From assembly GCF_000499385.1 (NCBI RefSeq), contig NW_013654794.1:957-31613 (forward strand): 30,657 nucleotides of DNA, written 5' to 3'. The stretch is from Eimeria necatrix. Its lineage: Eukaryota; Apicomplexa; Conoidasida; Eucoccidiorida; Eimeriidae. The position numbers and the translations under genes were made by a program. The notes under the pieces are model-generated. The model ran no database searches, was not told the origin of the DNA, and saw only the letters and a list, made by a program, of their open reading frames with translations. Shown here one piece after another: positions 23,690 through 30,657 of the stretch. How positions within the stretch are numbered: the first letter of the stretch is position 1; every line of letters starts with the position of its first letter.

Positions 23690-24095
23690 TGTAGTGCACA
23701 GGCACTACAATGGGGCTGGCTAGTGTCCTAGAGACAATAGCTAGCTAGGGACCTACAAGGGGTCGCAACACTGGAGGAGGACAGCACCCTCCCAATACGA
23801 TAAAAGTAAGAAAAACTGTCTATTAGTTCTAATGAATACGTGAAATGTGTGGAAATTGTGTGGAGACTGGGGCTGGCGATAGCGCCGGCACCAGTGCAGG
23901 CCTTCTCCCCATAGGGCCTAGGAGGCGAGCTCCCAGGGTGGGGCGAATCGAACGGACAGATTTTGACACTGTAGCTTAATTTCGATGAAATTAAGCTACA
24001 GTGTCCGAGAAATGGGCCTACGCTAGGCGTAGTTTGTAGGCCTGCTCGAGGGGCAGGAAGCAGCGTAGTCGCAACAGTAGGCGCTGCGCACTACA
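23690..24095 (+). repeat. 5' LTR of the plus-strand element (406 bp, subfamily B)
   Basis: It starts TGTAGTGCACAGG and ends GCGCACTACA, followed at once by the internal region. Its start can fold into a hairpin (TTGTAGTGC, loop ACAG, GCACTACAA). A second, perfect 19-bp hairpin lies at 23965-24005 and is not perfect in sister copies. The block GACCTACAAGGGGTCGCAAC (23750-23769) is conserved in all LTRs of the window. Confidence 0.92.
23965..24005. repeat. Perfect 19-bp hairpin, 3-nt loop, inside the 5' LTR
   Basis: GACACTGTAGCTTAATTTC (23965-23983), loop GAT, then the exact reverse complement (23987-24005). The sister LTR at 18492-18903 keeps the right arm (AAATAAGCTACAGTTTCC, 18808-18825) but has an unrelated left arm. 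The left arm here therefore seems to have been copied from the right one. Confidence 0.85.
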
Positions 24096-24097
24096 TT

Positions 24098-24122
24098 TGG
24101 GGGCTGTTCCGGGATTGAAATC
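24098..24122 (+). promoter_or_regulatory. Primer-binding-site-like sequence
   Basis: Two bases after the LTR the sequence reads TGGGGGCTGTTCCGGGATTG and continues AAATC. TGG is the complement of a tRNA CCA end. The complement of the rest contains a T-loop-like TTCAATC followed by CCGG, as in a tRNA 3' end. The spacing from that loop to CCA is one base short of the standard tRNA, so either the site has drifted or the match is partial. I cannot name the tRNA. Confidence 0.5.
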
Positions 24123-24252
24123 TTTGTTCTTTCCGGACTTGGGAGTAAAAATACTATGTTTTAATAACTCGCGCGTAGAAATCTTTGCTCGGTAAGCGAT
24201 GCATTCCCGCAACGGACGCGTTATCTGCCCCACACCCCAGGAGACTCCTACA

Positions 24253-25287
24253 ATGTCAGTCAACAAAATGCCGAGCGGGACACCAGCCCATCATCGCCAC
24301 GCGACTCCGAAGCCCACCGTGGCAGAGCGGCCGCATGGGCATAAGGAGGCGCCCCCACAGGTGATACCTATGACCAATGTTATGCCAGGGGACAGTCCCT
24401 TCGTCACGTGGGACCAATTCCAGTCCGCAATGAGTGTGATAAGAACTGTTGTAGGGGGGACCGTGGAATCCGGCGCAACGACTCCCATTCTACCAGAAGA
24501 CGGCAGCACTATGTAGGCCTTTCTGCTGCGCATCGAGCGCCGGTACACCCAGATGGGATTGGAACCGCGCGAGTGGGGAAATGCACTTATAGACCACCTT
24601 GTGGGCCCGGCTCTAACGCATTGGGTGTAACGGAGAACTATCGACCTAAGCGGCTGGGCGACGGTACAGCGCAGGCTTTTGAAGCGGTTTGACAGAACAA
24701 TGTCGCAGAGTCAATTGTCAACGGAGTTGGCTAAAGTACGGTGGAATGGTAACCCGAAGGAATACAGGGACCGGTTTGCGGCTGTAGCGGAGCGTGGTTT
24801 GGGTCTTGCCCCCGACGAACTCGCGGACTATTACTGCACCGGACTACCGACAGACCTCCATCTTCTAATAACGAATAACGGACAAGTGAAATATCAGTCG
24901 TGGGAACAAGCGGCGACCGCCCCAACACGGCTCTACGAGCCCAAGTAGAGTGTGCTGGAACTCCGAGAAAAGACCAGTCGAGCCATTACGGCTGCCGTCC
25001 AAGCTAATGGACCTCGTGGGTGCCAGGAAATTGAAAATCGCCCTGGGGGAACCCACGCGAACTGCTTAGAGTGTCAGGGTCGCGGACATCCGGCACGTGT
25101 TTGCCCTAGCAAAGCGGAACGTACCAGACGTCTGTGGGAAATCTCCAAGAAGTGTGACGGTGTGGGACACTATGCTCGGGACTGTCCTACGCATAAACGA
25201 GTCCGGCCCGAGTCGGTGGACAAGAGCAGTATGGCGCCCACCCGTCCTAGCACTGAGAGGACGGAACGATTAAACGTGCGGGCCTAG
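24253..25287 (+). pseudogene. gag: gag (capsid-nucleocapsid) pseudogene
   Basis: One reading frame from the ATG at 24253 to the TAG at 25285-25287 is broken by in-frame stops at 24514 (TAG), 24628 (TAA) and 24946 (TAG). Between the stops the translation stays protein-like. A capsid-like region with a WDQF segment, an RRYTQMGLEPREWG segment and an LAKVRWNGNPKEYRDRF segment resembles Ty3/gypsy gag. A CCHC zinc knuckle follows (CLECQGRGHPARVC, 25063-25104). A second knuckle near 25147-25192 has lost its first cysteine (serine in its place) but keeps GHYARDC. Gag would form the particle and bind RNA. As it stands it would yield only an N-terminal peptide of about 87 residues. The pol frame lies at -1 to this one. 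Confidence 0.85.
25269..25275 (+). promoter_or_regulatory. Decayed -1 frameshift heptamer at the gag-pol junction
   Basis: A TTA AAC lies in gag phase, 9 bases before the gag stop (25285). The classical slippery form is T TTA AAC, so only the first base differs. Pol continues in the -1 frame and is open through this point. Position, phase and frame all fit programmed -1 frameshifting in the ancestor. Slippage at the present ATTAAAC should be poor. Confidence 0.5.
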
Positions 25288-25289
25288 GC

Positions 25290-26579
25290 GTGGTAGGAGA
25301 CGAGCGTTCTAGGCCGCGTAGCCATGGCAAAGGGATGAAGTGTGCGATAGCGACAGGCCCTAATGCCATTCAAGTCTCCCTTGAGTGGGGAAATCAACTC
25401 CTCCGCACTGCGGGAAGGGCTAATACGAGCGATGGGCGCGCGGAAGGGACTCAGCCGCTTTTGGAAACGCGGCGGGAGTCTGGGTCAGCGTCGATCCTGA
25501 GTGAAGAGACTCCGGAAGCGACGACGGATAGCACCAGAAAGTCTGCAGAGGCAACAGAAGACGGCTATAGGTCAGACGCTACAGAGATTGTGCCACACTG
25601 GTGGAGGGAGACTTGCACGAAGGAGTCTTACGACCAAGGGGGAGCGTTGTGTTGTGCGGGTGCGACGGCGGTACTTGCCGCTGAGTTCGCAGGGAGTCCT
25701 TGTGAGGCCCTCTTGGACACTGGGGCTTTGAGAAGTTTCATTAGTCCTAAAATAGTCGAACGACTGCAGCTGAAAGTGCGGAGACTTCCAAAAGAACATA
25801 GGTTCACCATAGCTACAGGTTCACAACTACGCATTGATCGGGTTGTTACGGGATTGACGCTGTGGTGCTGACATACACGTTTTTCCGGGGACTTTTTAGT
25901 GGGACCCGTTCCCTACGATTTAGTCGTGGGTTTGGATTGGCTGACGGAACACAAGGTGGCCTGGTATTTCCAGTCTGACAAACTCCGACACTATGTGAAT
26001 GGCCAGTGGTGCGAGTTACCGGTCGTTCGGACTGGTGAAGCAACGCTGCAACGTGATATTCCCACCGTAGTCCACCCAAGGACCCCAGCAGAGCAAGCAT
26101 ATGAGATATTGGCCAAACAAGTGGCGGGTATGTCAGCCGAGGAGGCAGCTATATTCCTACGCCCACCTTCAAGGCGGTATAAACCCCACGCGAAGAAGAA
26201 GGCGAAGGCGCGGATAACGTCGCTCGTTCGTCAAGCAGCTGCGGACACAAAGGATCTCAAGGCCCCAATGCACGGTTTGCACCTCATACTGGCTTTGCCC
26301 GAAGCCGGTCCGGCAATGCCCCTACGGCTCGCGGATGAGTGGCAAGGCGCACTTTGCTGCGCGTTAATCGGGACGCAACCCGCGTCCTCCAGTTGGCATA
26401 GTCCTTCGGCCATAACCGTCGCGGGGACGACGGAGAGTGACGAGGAGTCCCCCTGGCCTCAGGCACAACTCGAGCACACTCTGTTTGACGCATGGATACA
26501 TTCGACAGAGGCGCAGGATATCCCCCAGGAGATACCACAAGTGTTGCACGAGTACCGAGCGGTATTTCCCGATAAATGA
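25290..26579 (+). pseudogene. pol: pol pseudogene, protease part and linker
   Basis: This frame is -1 relative to gag and open from upstream of 25290. The aspartic protease active site is LLDTGALRSFIS, with the catalytic Asp codon at 25716. An in-frame TGA at 25869-25871 interrupts it. The same frame then resumes with YDLVVGLDWL, the second conserved protease motif. After it comes a lysine-rich linker and the first copy of a duplicated segment. The frame ends at the TGA 26577-26579, created by the duplication joint. The protease would process the Gag-Pol polyprotein inside the particle. It is inactive here because the stop separates its halves. Confidence 0.85.
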
Positions 26580-26902
26580 TCTCAGGACTCCATTGCACGG
26601 TTTGCATCTCATACTGGCTTTGCCCGAAACCGGTTCGGCAGTGCCCCTAAGGCTCTCGGATGAATGGCAAGGCACGCTTTGTTGAGCGTTAATTGGGAAT
26701 CAACCCAGGTCCTCCGGCTGGCGTAGTCCTTTGGCCTCAACCGCCTCGGTGGCAGCGGAGAGTGACGAGGAGTCTCCCTGGCCTATGGCAAAACTCGAGC
26801 ACACTCTGTTCGACGAATGGATAACTTCGCCAGAGGCGCAGGATATTCCATGTGAGGTTGCCCAGGTGTTGCACGAGTATCGAGCGGTTTTTCCCGATAC
26901 CC
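26253..26902 (+). repeat. Diverged tandem duplication inside pol (325-bp unit)
   Basis: Copy 1 (26253-26577) and copy 2 (26578 to about 26902) both start GATCTCA. Both encode a segment containing HGLHLILALPE, RLxDEWQG, SDEESPWP, LEHTLFD and LHEYRAVFPD. They agree at only about 80-85% of bases by eye. The offset of 325 is not a multiple of three, so copy 2 is in another frame and the joint makes a stop. Copy 2 has its own TGA at 26683, where copy 1 has a cysteine codon. Copy 2 runs on naturally into reverse transcriptase and copy 1 follows naturally from protease. Confidence 0.9.
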
Positions 26903-28342
26903 TACCTAAAGGATTACCGCCGAAGTGCCCTCATGTTCACCATATTCTCCTTGCGCCTATAAAACTTCCAGATAGATCTGCAATATACCGTATGACCCCA
27001 GATCACATTCCACAAACAGGAGATAGCTAAATTATCGGACAGTGGTTGGATCGGACCGACCTATTCTCCTTTTTGCTCTCCTACGATCATGGTGGACAAA
27101 CGTGACGATGGTTCCGGGGAGCAAAAGATGCGTATGGTTGTCAATTACCAGGCTCTAAATACCCTTACGATAGCCCCTGATTTTCCACTACCTCTCATTC
27201 AAACCATTCTGGAGCTGCTGGGAGGCGCCAAGTGTTTTTCCACCTTGGATCTTGAAGCAGGATTCCACCAAATACGTATTGCTAAGGAAGACCGGTGGAA
27301 GACGGCTTTCCTGTCCGTTCTCGGACTATTCGAGTACCGCGTGATGCCCTTCGGCCTTTAGGGTGCTCCCGCTACGTTCCAGGCCAATATTAATGCCTAT
27401 CTACAACCTTTATTGGGACAGGGCGTTATTGCGTACCTAGATGATGTACTTATCTATAGTTCCGATCTCTCTGGGCACATTTCTCTCCTGCGACAAGTCC
27501 TAAGCATTTTTCTTAGACCCCCGTTCTACCCGAAATTCCGCAAATGCAAATTTGCAAGGCAAACAATTACATATTTGGGTAATACCGTTTCTGCTACGGG
27601 GATCAAACCCGCAGAAGATAAAATCGCAGCCATCCGGCATTGGCCAGAGGTAATGGAGAACGAAACGCAAGTGCGCCAGTTCCTCGGTACCATAAATTAC
27701 TGTCGCATGTTCATGGGACCGGACTATGCAGACGTTGCCCGGCCGCTGGTTGATCTTTCGCGTAAAGACGTCAGTTTCGAATGGACAGAGCTTCATACGC
27801 AAGCGGTGCGGCAGCTCAAACAGCGCTTAATCGATTTCACTACATTACAAGTCCAGACGACGAAACCCTTCGAGTTATACACAGATGCCTCTGGTTATGC
27901 GATCGGAGCAGTTCTCGAACAAGACGGTAAACCCCATCGGCTTCCTCAGCCAAGTCATGAACGCCACGCGCAACGGAGATACTCGATCTACGATCAGGAA
28001 CTCTTGGCGTTGGTCATGGCACTGGACAAGTGGTCGCACTTGGTCCGGGTATCCAAGGTAACGGCTTACACTGATCATCAAGCTCTCACCCATCTCCAAC
28101 GACTCCAAGCATCGAAGCCTCTCCGCGGGCGCACCGCCCGGTGGCTAGACTTTCCTGCGGAGTTCCCGGATTTGCACTTCACGTATGTTCAAGGCGCGCG
28201 CAATCAAGTTGCCGACGCCTTGTCTCGCCGTCCCGGCCTTCCTAACACCTGCTCACACGACACACCATCGGTACCGCTGATGCTCGCAATAGGACAAGCG
28301 AGCGCGGCTCCCCGCTCCTGTGGTCGGCCTCCCAACTACTGA
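26686..28342 (+). pseudogene. pol: pol pseudogene, reverse transcriptase and RNase H
   Basis: The segment begins in the frame of duplication copy 2 with FPDTLPKGLPP and YRMTP, the usual entry to gypsy reverse transcriptase. A one-base shift near 27008-27011 moves it to the frame that continues to the end. The first catalytic Asp is in FSTLDLEAGFHQ (codon 27248). The catalytic pair is in YLDDVLIYS (27434-27445). A TAG at 27359-27361 breaks the PFGL-x-GAPATFQ motif. RNase H follows with all four acidic residues: D at 27884 (YTDASG), E at 27998 (YDQELLAL), D at 28073 (YTDHQAL) and D at 28214 (NQVADALSR). A TGA at 28340-28342 separates it from integrase. The catalytic residues survive, so decay is fairly recent. 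Confidence 0.92.
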
Positions 28343-29708
28343 GAGCTCGCCGGAATTCGTCCGCGCCGACCTAGACGACGGAGCATGCCGTCTGCGCCTT
28401 CATCTGCGCCGCCGGAACCCAACCCAGAGCCGGAACCTCTTACACTCACAACGAAGCCACCAGCTGACCCTCCTGATGTGCGCCATTGGCCGCAAACTTG
28501 CTCGAAGTGTCCTGTTTTTCGCGTTCCCTACAAAGCCGCAGCAAACCAACCAGGAGAAGCTCTGCAAATCGAGTTTTGTAATCGCCAATTTACCTTTCGC
28601 TACGTAGAGCCTTACCTGCACATCCGCGTTCATGGACTGTGTCGTATCTGCGTCCCACAATTCCCTGAGTTCCTTACTCACGTTCTGCATTCGTATCACG
28701 ACCATGTTACAGCCGGCCATCAAGGCCAGAAGAAGACCTTTGCGGCTCTCAGCAAGCAGTACTACTGGCCAGGAATGCGCGCCTACACTACTGCGTATGT
28801 TGAGTCATGTACCCACTGTCGAGCGTCAAAGTCTATTAACCAGAAGCCTGCAGGCCTCCTTCAACAGTTGCTCATCCCTTCTCGTCGATGGGCGCACGTG
28901 AGTCTCGACTTTATCACAGATCTTCCCCTTACAACGACAGGGCACGACTCGATCCTTGTCATGGTCGACTCCCTCAGCAAGATGGCTCATTTCGTTCCTG
29001 CAAAAAAGTCATTCACAGCAGCAGACACCGTGGAGCTTCTCGCAGACCGCCTTATCCGCGATCACGGTTTCCCAGAAGTGCTTATATCGGATCGCGACCC
29101 CCGTTTCCAATCAGACCTTTGGAACCAGCTCTGTCGCCGCTTCAACATCAAACGGTGCATGCCCTCGTCCTACCATCCCCAAAGCGACGGCCAAACTGAA
29201 CGGGTGAACCGCACACTGGAGCAGATGCTGCGTACATATATCAGATCTGATGAACGCGAGTGGGAGCGTTTGCTTCCAGCCTTGGAACTTGCCTACAACA
29301 TAACAAGCCATTCATCCACAGAGCTCTCTCCTTTCGAGGTCATGGTTGGAGAGAACCCGTTGACTGCTGCGGACCTTGATATCGTCGGCGCGTTAGCTCC
29401 TATGGTCACTCCTCCGATGACTACGCTTTTCCGACAGCTCTGCAACCGAGCACAGAGTCACATCCTGAAGGCGAAATGGCAGCAGAAGTACTACGCAGAC
29501 ACAAATCGCCGAACAGTGGAGTATGCGGTGGGAGACAAGGCCTGGCTCAGCAGCAAGCACCTACCGCCTTTCAACAGCTGCCCTAAGTTCGAGCCCCGTT
29601 ACCGCGGACCCTTCGAAGTCATCGAACGCATAGGCACTGTCGCTTAGCGTCTCGCTCTGCCTCCCACTTATGAATGCCATAACGTTTTCCACGTTTCGCA
29701 GCTAGTTC
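28343..29708 (+). pseudogene. pol: pol pseudogene, integrase (truncated before the chromodomain)
   Basis: It is in the same frame as RNase H and open for 420 codons from 28385. A proline- and glutamate-rich linker is followed by the HHCC zinc domain (about 28690-28830: HDHVTAGH ... CTHC). The catalytic triad is intact, D at 28907 (SLDFITDLP), D at 29090 (ISDRDPRF) and E at 29198 (TERVN), with exactly 35 residues between the last two. The C-terminal GPY/F module (YRGPFEVIERIG) follows. A TAG at 29645-29647 stands where the minus-strand copy has TAC (Tyr). Beyond it LPPTYECHNVFHVSQLV continues to the breakpoint at 29708. No chromodomain is left in this copy within the window. This is the best-kept part of the element. 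Confidence 0.93.
29704..29708. repeat. Predicted target-site duplication AGTTC (left copy)
   Basis: AGTTC is the last sequence of the plus-strand element before the minus-strand 3' LTR. In the uninterrupted minus copy the same place reads GCTAGTTCCCCACCGC, so the joint falls directly after AGTTC. The matching copy should lie beyond the right end of the window. Confidence 0.5.
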
Positions 29709-30116
29709 TGTAGTGCACTGCGCCCGCAGCTGCGACTACGTGCTTTCAGTCCCTTGGGCAGGGCCTATAGACCGCACCCTACGCAAGTCCATTTCCTAGA
29801 AACTACAGCTATTGCGATTATGAATACAAATTCATGAGTTTCTCAAATCTGTCTGTCTGTTTCGCACCCTCCTGGGAGCTCGCCTCCTAGTCCCTAAGGG
29901 AGGGAGGCTTGCTCTTGGCGCCGGCGCTGTCTCCAGCCCCAGTCTCCACGCAATTCCACGAATTCACGTGTGCATATAAAATATAATCACTTTCTCTTAC
30001 TTTTTGTCTGGTAAGAGGGCCCTGTCTCCCTCCAGTCTTGCGACCCCTCGTAGGTCGCTGGCTAGCTATCCTCTCTAGAGCACTAACCAGCCCCCTTGTA
30101 GTGTCTGTGCACTACA
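29709..30116 (-). repeat. 3' LTR of the minus-strand element (408 bp, subfamily A)
   Basis: Plus-strand reading starts TGTAGTGCAC and ends GTGCACTACA, a perfect 10-bp terminal inverted repeat. It follows the polypurine tract directly on the minus strand. It is about 95% identical to the solo LTR at 17513-17921 and clearly more different from the plus-oriented LTRs. A TATAAAATATA stretch is at 29975-29985 on the plus strand. Confidence 0.93.
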
Positions 30117-30130
30117 ACTTCCCCCCTTGC
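30117..30130 (-). promoter_or_regulatory. Polypurine tract
   Basis: The minus strand reads GCAAGGGGGGAAGT directly before the LTR start TGTAGTG. A purine run at this place is the primer for plus-strand DNA synthesis in LTR retrotransposons. It fixes the LTR boundary. Confidence 0.85.
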
Positions 30131-30296
30131 CGGACTGAAGTGACCTACCCCAAAATGCATTATTTTTGCCTTTTCACTCTCTGTGCTCGTCGAAAGCTAA
30201 CGCCGTGAGCGCGCGCCATGCGCAGCGCTCTCTCCCACCCCTCCTCATTGAAGGGTGCCCGAGCTGGAGGAGGTGGAATATGAGGGAGCCATACCG
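30131..30296 (-). other. Tail between the chromodomain stop and the polypurine tract
   Basis: The chromodomain frame stops at 30297-30299. A different frame (stop at 30160) reads on without interruption through the end of the chromodomain and this tail. It gives a basic protein-like segment containing APFNEEGWERALRMARAHGV. A frame change could therefore extend the protein, or this may be 3' untranslated sequence. Confidence 0.4.
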
Positions 30297-30656
30297 CTAC
30301 GTTTCGGAAGGGCCAATGTTGTTTCGAGCCTGAAGACGTCTTCGTTGGCGGCGGCGCCAAGCGCGAAGCAAAGCCGGGCAGCCGGTAAGGTGGTTAGCTG
30401 GTTCCCATGTGGCTTGCTCTTCAGGGGTCCCGCGCCACTCCACAAGGTATTGGGCTGCATCTCCCGAGCCGCGTTGGTCCATAATATAGTCGACTTCGTA
30501 TTCATCTGTGGGATTGCCTGCTGCATCGTGGATAGGAGGCCAGGCAGCGTCGGCTGCCGAGGGAACCAAAGCGGGAGGGCGGGGGCGGTGGGGAACTAGC
30601 TGTGAAACGTGGAAAACGTCATGGCATTCATAAGTGGGAGGCAGAGCGAGACGGTA
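30297..30656 (-). CDS. pol: Integrase C-terminus with chromodomain (partial, 5' end outside window)
   Basis: The frame is open from the window edge. It begins with YRLALPPTYECHDVFHVSQL, the end of the integrase module, nearly the same as the plus copy at 29648-29708 (59 of 61 bases). A proline-rich linker follows, then a chromodomain at about 30357-30506. Its YEVDYI start, the YLVEWRG strand, the TWEP motif and the HL...C..LL.AW helix are all present. In chromoviruses this domain is thought to direct integration by binding modified histone H3 in chromatin. The protein ends in an arginine-rich tail (RRRQRRRLQARNN). No stop or shift is visible, so this copy may still be functional here. Confidence 0.9.
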   Translation of the reverse strand, partial: YRLALPPTYECHDVFHVSQLVPHRPRPPALVPSAADAAWPPIHDAAGNPTDEYEVDYIMDQRGSGDAAQYLVEWRGTPEEQATWEPANHLTGCPALLRAWRRRQRRRLQARNNIGPSET

Positions 30657-30657
30657 C

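Larger units (their letters stand above)
23690..29708 (+). mobile_element. Ty3/gypsy retrotransposon, decayed and truncated at its 3' end
   Basis: In order: 5' LTR (23690-24095), a primer-binding-like site, gag with a CCHC knuckle, then pol with aspartic protease, reverse transcriptase, RNase H and integrase. Reverse transcriptase before integrase is the Ty3/gypsy order. The element stops at 29708, in the segment where a chromodomain would follow, because the 3' LTR of a minus-strand relative begins at 29709. The rest of this copy, including its 3' LTR, is predicted to lie beyond the window. Stops, one frameshift and an internal duplication show that it cannot encode a working polyprotein. 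The 5 bp before the 5' LTR are CTACT. Confidence 0.93.
29709..30657 (-). mobile_element. 3' end of a second chromovirus-type Ty3/gypsy element
   Basis: Read on the minus strand from 30657: integrase C-terminus, chromodomain, noncoding tail, polypurine tract, then a complete 3' LTR ending at 29709. The visible coding part has no stop, unlike the plus-strand copy, so this looks younger. It interrupts the plus-strand element, which supports nesting. The 5' part is outside the window. Confidence 0.9.

Noticed and set aside
23690..24095. The approximately 400-bp repeat with 10-bp terminal inverted repeats first looked like a MITE-type DNA transposon.
   Set aside because: It sits directly after a polypurine tract at 30117-30130 and directly before a primer-binding-like site at 24098, and it makes 5-bp duplications. 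It is an LTR.
26284..26675. Minus-strand reading frames over the protease-reverse transcriptase linker.
   Set aside because: They are antisense shadows of the duplicated pol segment, and their similarity to each other is explained by that duplication.
24514..28342. Repeated in-frame stops as a sign of a reassigned genetic code.
   Set aside because: TAG, TAA and TGA all occur, with a frameshift and a duplication as well, and the minus-strand copy has a sense codon (TAC) where this copy has TAG. This is ordinary decay.
1..30657. CRISPR arrays, rRNA genes, telomere repeats and microsatellites.
   Set aside because: Looked for by eye and none found.

Overview
This window looks like nuclear DNA from a eukaryote. 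It has no bacterial gene layout, no operons and almost no convincing long reading frames outside one region. That region is full of Ty3/gypsy (Metaviridae-type) LTR retrotransposon material with a chromodomain, i.e. a chromovirus lineage. I cannot identify the organism. A protist, an alga or a fungus-like lineage would all fit. Chromovirus-type elements have been reported in the coccidian Eimeria, but nothing here proves that source.

Layout. Bases 1-542 form a foldback element with perfect 60-bp terminal inverted arms. Bases 543 to about 15.4 kb hold no gene I can support. They contain a perfect 19-bp hairpin (6393-6435) and a diverged 240-bp direct repeat whose copies lie exactly 1000 bp apart (11101 and 12101). 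At 15.69-16.16 kb on the minus strand is a plausible small protein with a signal peptide and one membrane span, next to a weaker reading frame (16.22-16.67 kb). From 17.48 to 19.14 kb is a stack of solo LTRs inserted into one another. Two of its insertions are framed by perfect 5-bp target-site duplications and a third by a near-perfect one. Bases 19.14-23.69 kb hold nothing I can support.

From 23.69 kb to the end are two retrotransposons. The plus-strand element has a 5' LTR (23690-24095), a primer-binding-site-like sequence, and gag and pol (protease, reverse transcriptase, RNase H, integrase) up to 29708. Gag and pol are broken by several in-frame stops, a frameshift and an internal 325-bp diverged duplication. 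Gag and pol are related by a -1 shift, with a decayed slippery heptamer just before the gag stop. At 29709 the element is cut by the 3' LTR of a second, minus-strand element. That element is visible only from its integrase C-terminus through its chromodomain, polypurine tract and 3' LTR (30657 down to 29709). The arrangement is best explained by the minus element having jumped into the plus element just upstream of its chromodomain.

How the parts relate. The roughly 400-bp repeat seen five or more times is the LTR of this family. It follows a polypurine tract on one side, precedes a primer-binding-like site on the other, begins TG, ends CA and carries 10-bp terminal inverted repeats. Two LTR subfamilies are present. 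One comprises 17513-17921 and 29709-30116, both on the minus strand. The other comprises 18492-18903 and 23690-24095, both on the plus strand. The family has therefore inserted here repeatedly over a long time, with solo LTRs left by LTR-LTR recombination.
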